Shown here piece by piece: positions 34,365 to 36,585 of a stretch of DNA of 36,585 nucleotides. The notes under the pieces are model-generated. The model ran no database searches. It was not told where the DNA came from and saw only the letters and a list, made by a program, of their open reading frames with translations. The stretch is from Nitrosomonas sp. Lineage in GTDB: Bacteria > Pseudomonadota > Gammaproteobacteria > Burkholderiales > Nitrosomonadaceae. A program made the translations under genes and the position numbers. Location of the stretch: positions 1-36,585 of the forward strand of contig JAJFJG010000049.1 in NCBI GenBank assembly GCA_021774265.1. Reading direction: 5' to 3'. Each line of letters begins with the position of its first letter. The first letter of the stretch is position 1.

Positions 34365-36585
34365 ATGAGCAATAATATCTCAATAATAACTGATATAAAG
34401 CATTCATTTAAAAGGAAAAGTCTTAGTCGTACCATCATAATCTGGTTTCTATTGCTATCAGTTTTGCCCATGACTTTGGTCGCGTGGATCAGCTATCAAC
34501 AAGCCAATGTTAGCCTCACTCAGAATGCTAAAGATAAACTCGAGCTTGCGGCAAACTCGCAAATCGCCTTCTTTAGTGATTGGTTCGATAATCGGGTTAA
34601 GGATCTCCATAGCCAAGCTGGGAATATATATAATGCGCATCTTTTAACACTTCTCGAAGAAGGTTTTCTTCAAAGTGGCAAAAGTTCTGAAGAATATGTT
34701 AAAAGTTACGACTGGGCGCGTCGAGTGGAATTTGCCGAGGATCACCTTGTTACGCTGACGCACCATTATGATTATATCTACGATATATTTTTAATCGACA
34801 CCGCAGGTAATATTCTCTACACCGTAGTTCGCGAACCGGACCTTGGCACCAATCTTTTCATTGGCCCACATTCTGATACCCGATTTTCTCACAGTGTTAA
34901 GTCTACTCTGGAGACCGGACAATCTCTATATTCCGACTTGGAACACTATGCCGTTAATGGTCTATTGACCAGCTTTCTCACAGCCCCTCTCTTCGATAAT
35001 AAAGGCAATATTGTCGGCGTGTATGCCATCGAAGTTAGACTCGAAAATATTTTTGATAACATTACCTCTGTTGATTTTTTATATCATAAAAGCTCGCAAG
35101 TTCATTACATGGTGGGCGAAGACGGCTATCTGCGCTCCGCGATCAATCAAAAACAAAAAGATGTGTTGAGCAGAAAGATAGATACCGAACCGTTTCGGCA
35201 ATGGACAAAAAGAAAGCACAGGGATATGCAATCATCACGGAATATTGATCAGTACATTGGTCCCGATGGTTTGAAAATGATCGGGTTGTATCAAACTGTA
35301 CAGTTACCGGGGGTTAAATGGGTGTTAGTTAGCGAAGTCAGCCAGCAAAGCGCGCTTGCAGATGCCAATTGGTTAGGTAAAGTAACCTTGATCATACTCG
35401 TGTTAACAAGCCTGTTAGTATCCCTCTTGGCGGTTTATAAAGCCAGACGTATCACCCAACCTATTAGTCAGCTTGTTAGTGCCAGCAAAGCTGTCGCTGC
35501 TGGAGAATTGGAACAAAAGGTTGTCGTCGCGACAGACAATGAAATTGGGGAATTGTCCGACGCTTTTAATCACATGCTAAAAGTGCGAAATAAACACGCC
35601 AAGGCACTCGAGACTAGCCATCAGCGGACAGAACAAGCATTAAAAGAGCTAGCTGTGCAAAAATTTGCGATGGATCAACATTCGGCTGTCGCTGTTACGG
35701 ATGTCGCGGGGACTATAACCTTTGCCAATGATAAATTCACAGAGCTTTCTGGTTACAGTCGAGAAGAATTGTTGGGGCAGGATCATCGTTTACTGAATTC
35801 TGGTTATCATGATACTGAGTTTTTTCGTGAGCTTTATCGCACCATCACCAGAGGTGACGTATGGCATGGCGAAATCCGAAATAAGGCAAAAAATGGCAAA
35901 TTTTATTGGGTGGATATCACCATTGTTCCATTTTTAGATGATGACGGAAAAAAGCCGATAAGCTACATTGCCATTCGTTCCGACATCACTCAGCGTAAAC
36001 ATACTGAAACGGCCATGCAGGAGGCCAAAGAGCAGGCGGAACAGGCATTAAATGATCTGGCCATGCAGAAATTTGCATTAGACCAGCATTCTATCGTTGC
36101 CGTTACGGATGTCGCGGGGACTATAACCTTTGTTAATGATAAATTCATTGAAATCAGTGGTTACAATCAAGAAGAATTGTTGGGACAGAATCATCGTTTA
36201 CTGAACTCTGGTTATCATGATATTAAGTTCTTCCGTGAGCTTTATCGCACCATTGCCAAGGGTAATGTTTGGCATGGCGAAATCCGAAATAAAACAAAAA
36301 ATGGTCAATTCTATTGGGTGGATACCACCATTGTTCCTTTTTTAGATAATGATCAAAAAAAACCAACAAGTTACATTGCCATTCGCACTGACATTACTGA
36401 GCGTAAGCATACTGAGGTTGCCATGCAGGAGGCTAAAGAAGCAGCCGAGTCAGCGAATCAAGCCAAGAGTGCGTTTTTAGCAAACATGAGTCATGAAATT
36501 CGCACGCCGATGAATGGCATCATCGGTATGACAGGTCTTTTGCTGGACACTGAGCTTAATGAAATACAGCGTGGACGCGCCTTAA
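34365..36585 (+). CDS. Membrane sensor histidine kinase with tandem PAS domains (partial)
   Basis: An open frame from ATG 34365 that runs off the right edge (740 codons seen). Order: membrane helix at about 23-41, periplasmic sensor of about 290 residues of Cache type, second helix at about 337-358, HAMP, then two PAS/PAC units (about 432-570 and 571-705), and the start of a HisKA dimerisation domain with the phospho-acceptor His at about 710 ([12 protein letters not shown]). The HisKA type suggests a hybrid kinase with downstream receiver domains, which lie outside the window. The two PAS units are almost the same, repeating every 408 bases. No good ribosome binding site is visible. Confidence 0.9.
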   Translation, partial: MSNNISIITDIKHSFKRKSLSRTIIIWFLLLSVLPMTLVAWISYQQANVSLTQNAKDKLELAANSQIAFFSDWFDNRVKDLHSQAGNIYNAHLLTLLEEGFLQSGKSSEEYVKSYDWARRVEFAEDHLVTLTHHYDYIYDIFLIDTAGNILYTVVREPDLGTNLFIGPHSDTRFSHSVKSTLETGQSLYSDLEHYAVNGLLTSFLTAPLFDNKGNIVGVYAIEVRLENIFDNITSVDFLYHKSSQVHYMVGEDGYLRSAINQKQKDVLSRKIDTEPFRQWTKRKHRDMQSSRNIDQYIGPDGLKMIGLYQTVQLPGVKWVLVSEVSQQSALADANWLGKVTLIILVLTSLLVSLLAVYKARRITQPISQLVSASKAVAAGELEQKVVVATDNEIGELSDAFNHMLKVRNKHAKALETSHQRTEQALKELAVQKFAMDQHSAVAVTDVAGTITFANDKFTELSGYSREELLGQDHRLLNSGYHDTEFFRELYRTITRGDVWHGEIRNKAKNGKFYWVDITIVPFLDDDGKKPISYIAIRSDITQRKHTETAMQEAKEQAEQALNDLAMQKFALDQHSIVAVTDVAGTITFVNDKFIEISGYNQEELLGQNHRLLNSGYHDIKFFRELYRTIAKGNVWHGEIRNKTKNGQFYWVDTTIVPFLDNDQKKPTSYIAIRTDITERKHTEVAMQEAKEAAESANQAKSAFLANMSHEIRTPMNGIIGMTGLLLDTELNEIQRGRAL
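35659..36430 (+). repeat. Tandem duplication of a 408-base PAS unit
   Basis: Two copies of a PAS/PAC coding unit follow head to tail inside the histidine kinase gene. The DNA is identical over stretches of 20 bases and more (for example around 35695-35725 and 36103-36133), with an exact offset of 408 bases (136 codons). Protein identity is high across the unit. A recent in-frame duplication is the simplest explanation. Confidence 0.85.

Overview
The window looks like a moderately AT-rich proteobacterial chromosome, most likely a gammaproteobacterium; a betaproteobacterium cannot be excluded from sequence alone. Pointers are the pmbA/yjgA divergent pair, the hisC-B-H-A-F-I-E > hinT > tatABC run, a WbpL/WbpM-type glycan pair, and a cupredoxin-like gene overlapping a GGDEF/EAL gene. 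Housekeeping genes are intact. The spaces between them hold many decayed mobile-element and accessory-gene remnants, so the genome seems to have taken in transposons and let them rot.

Layout. 1-950: broken IS5-family transposase. 1066-5959 (minus strand): orphan CheW-domain protein, a WbpM-type nucleotide-sugar dehydratase/epimerase coupled to a WecA/WbpL-type glycosyl-1-phosphate transferase, and a class V aminotransferase with its own terminator. 6375-6563: small lipoprotein. 6789-13562: histidine biosynthesis (hisG and hisD are absent here), then hinT and tatABC. 13816-15739: ExbB, ExbD and an unusual TonB-like protein. 15785-17268: decayed HigBA-type toxin-antitoxin and a broken nuclease-like gene. 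17397-17941: two small genes, one a TTG-start lipoprotein. 17986-20414 (minus): RNase H-like protein, glutamate-type dehydrogenase and YjgA. 20515-23740: pmbA and two TRAP-transporter membrane subunits. 23751-24448: TusA-like protein and a DUF4156-like lipoprotein. 24493-25451: internally deleted IS3-family element with recognisable ends. 25565-28535 (minus): EAL protein and cupredoxin-like protein. 28650-29300: ISL3-family remnant. 29368-30621: unrecognised lipoprotein with an internal duplication. 31338-33203: cyclic-nucleotide-binding patatin phospholipase. 33304-34342: IS66-like remnant and other decayed sequence. 34365 to the right edge: sensor histidine kinase with two near-identical PAS domains, cut off by the window.

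How the genes work together. The his genes supply most steps of histidine synthesis and run with short gaps into hinT and the twin-arginine translocase. ExbB, ExbD and the TonB-like protein form a proton-motive-force-driven envelope complex. The minus-strand pair near 3.6 kb should start and modify a surface glycan repeat unit. The EAL, cNMP-binding and histidine kinase proteins give the right half a signalling flavour. I did not find a clearly new, intact multi-gene system. The best leads are the TonB-like trio with a non-classical C-terminus, the cupredoxin/EAL pair, the duplicated-domain lipoprotein, and the decayed defence-type island at 15.8-17.3 kb.
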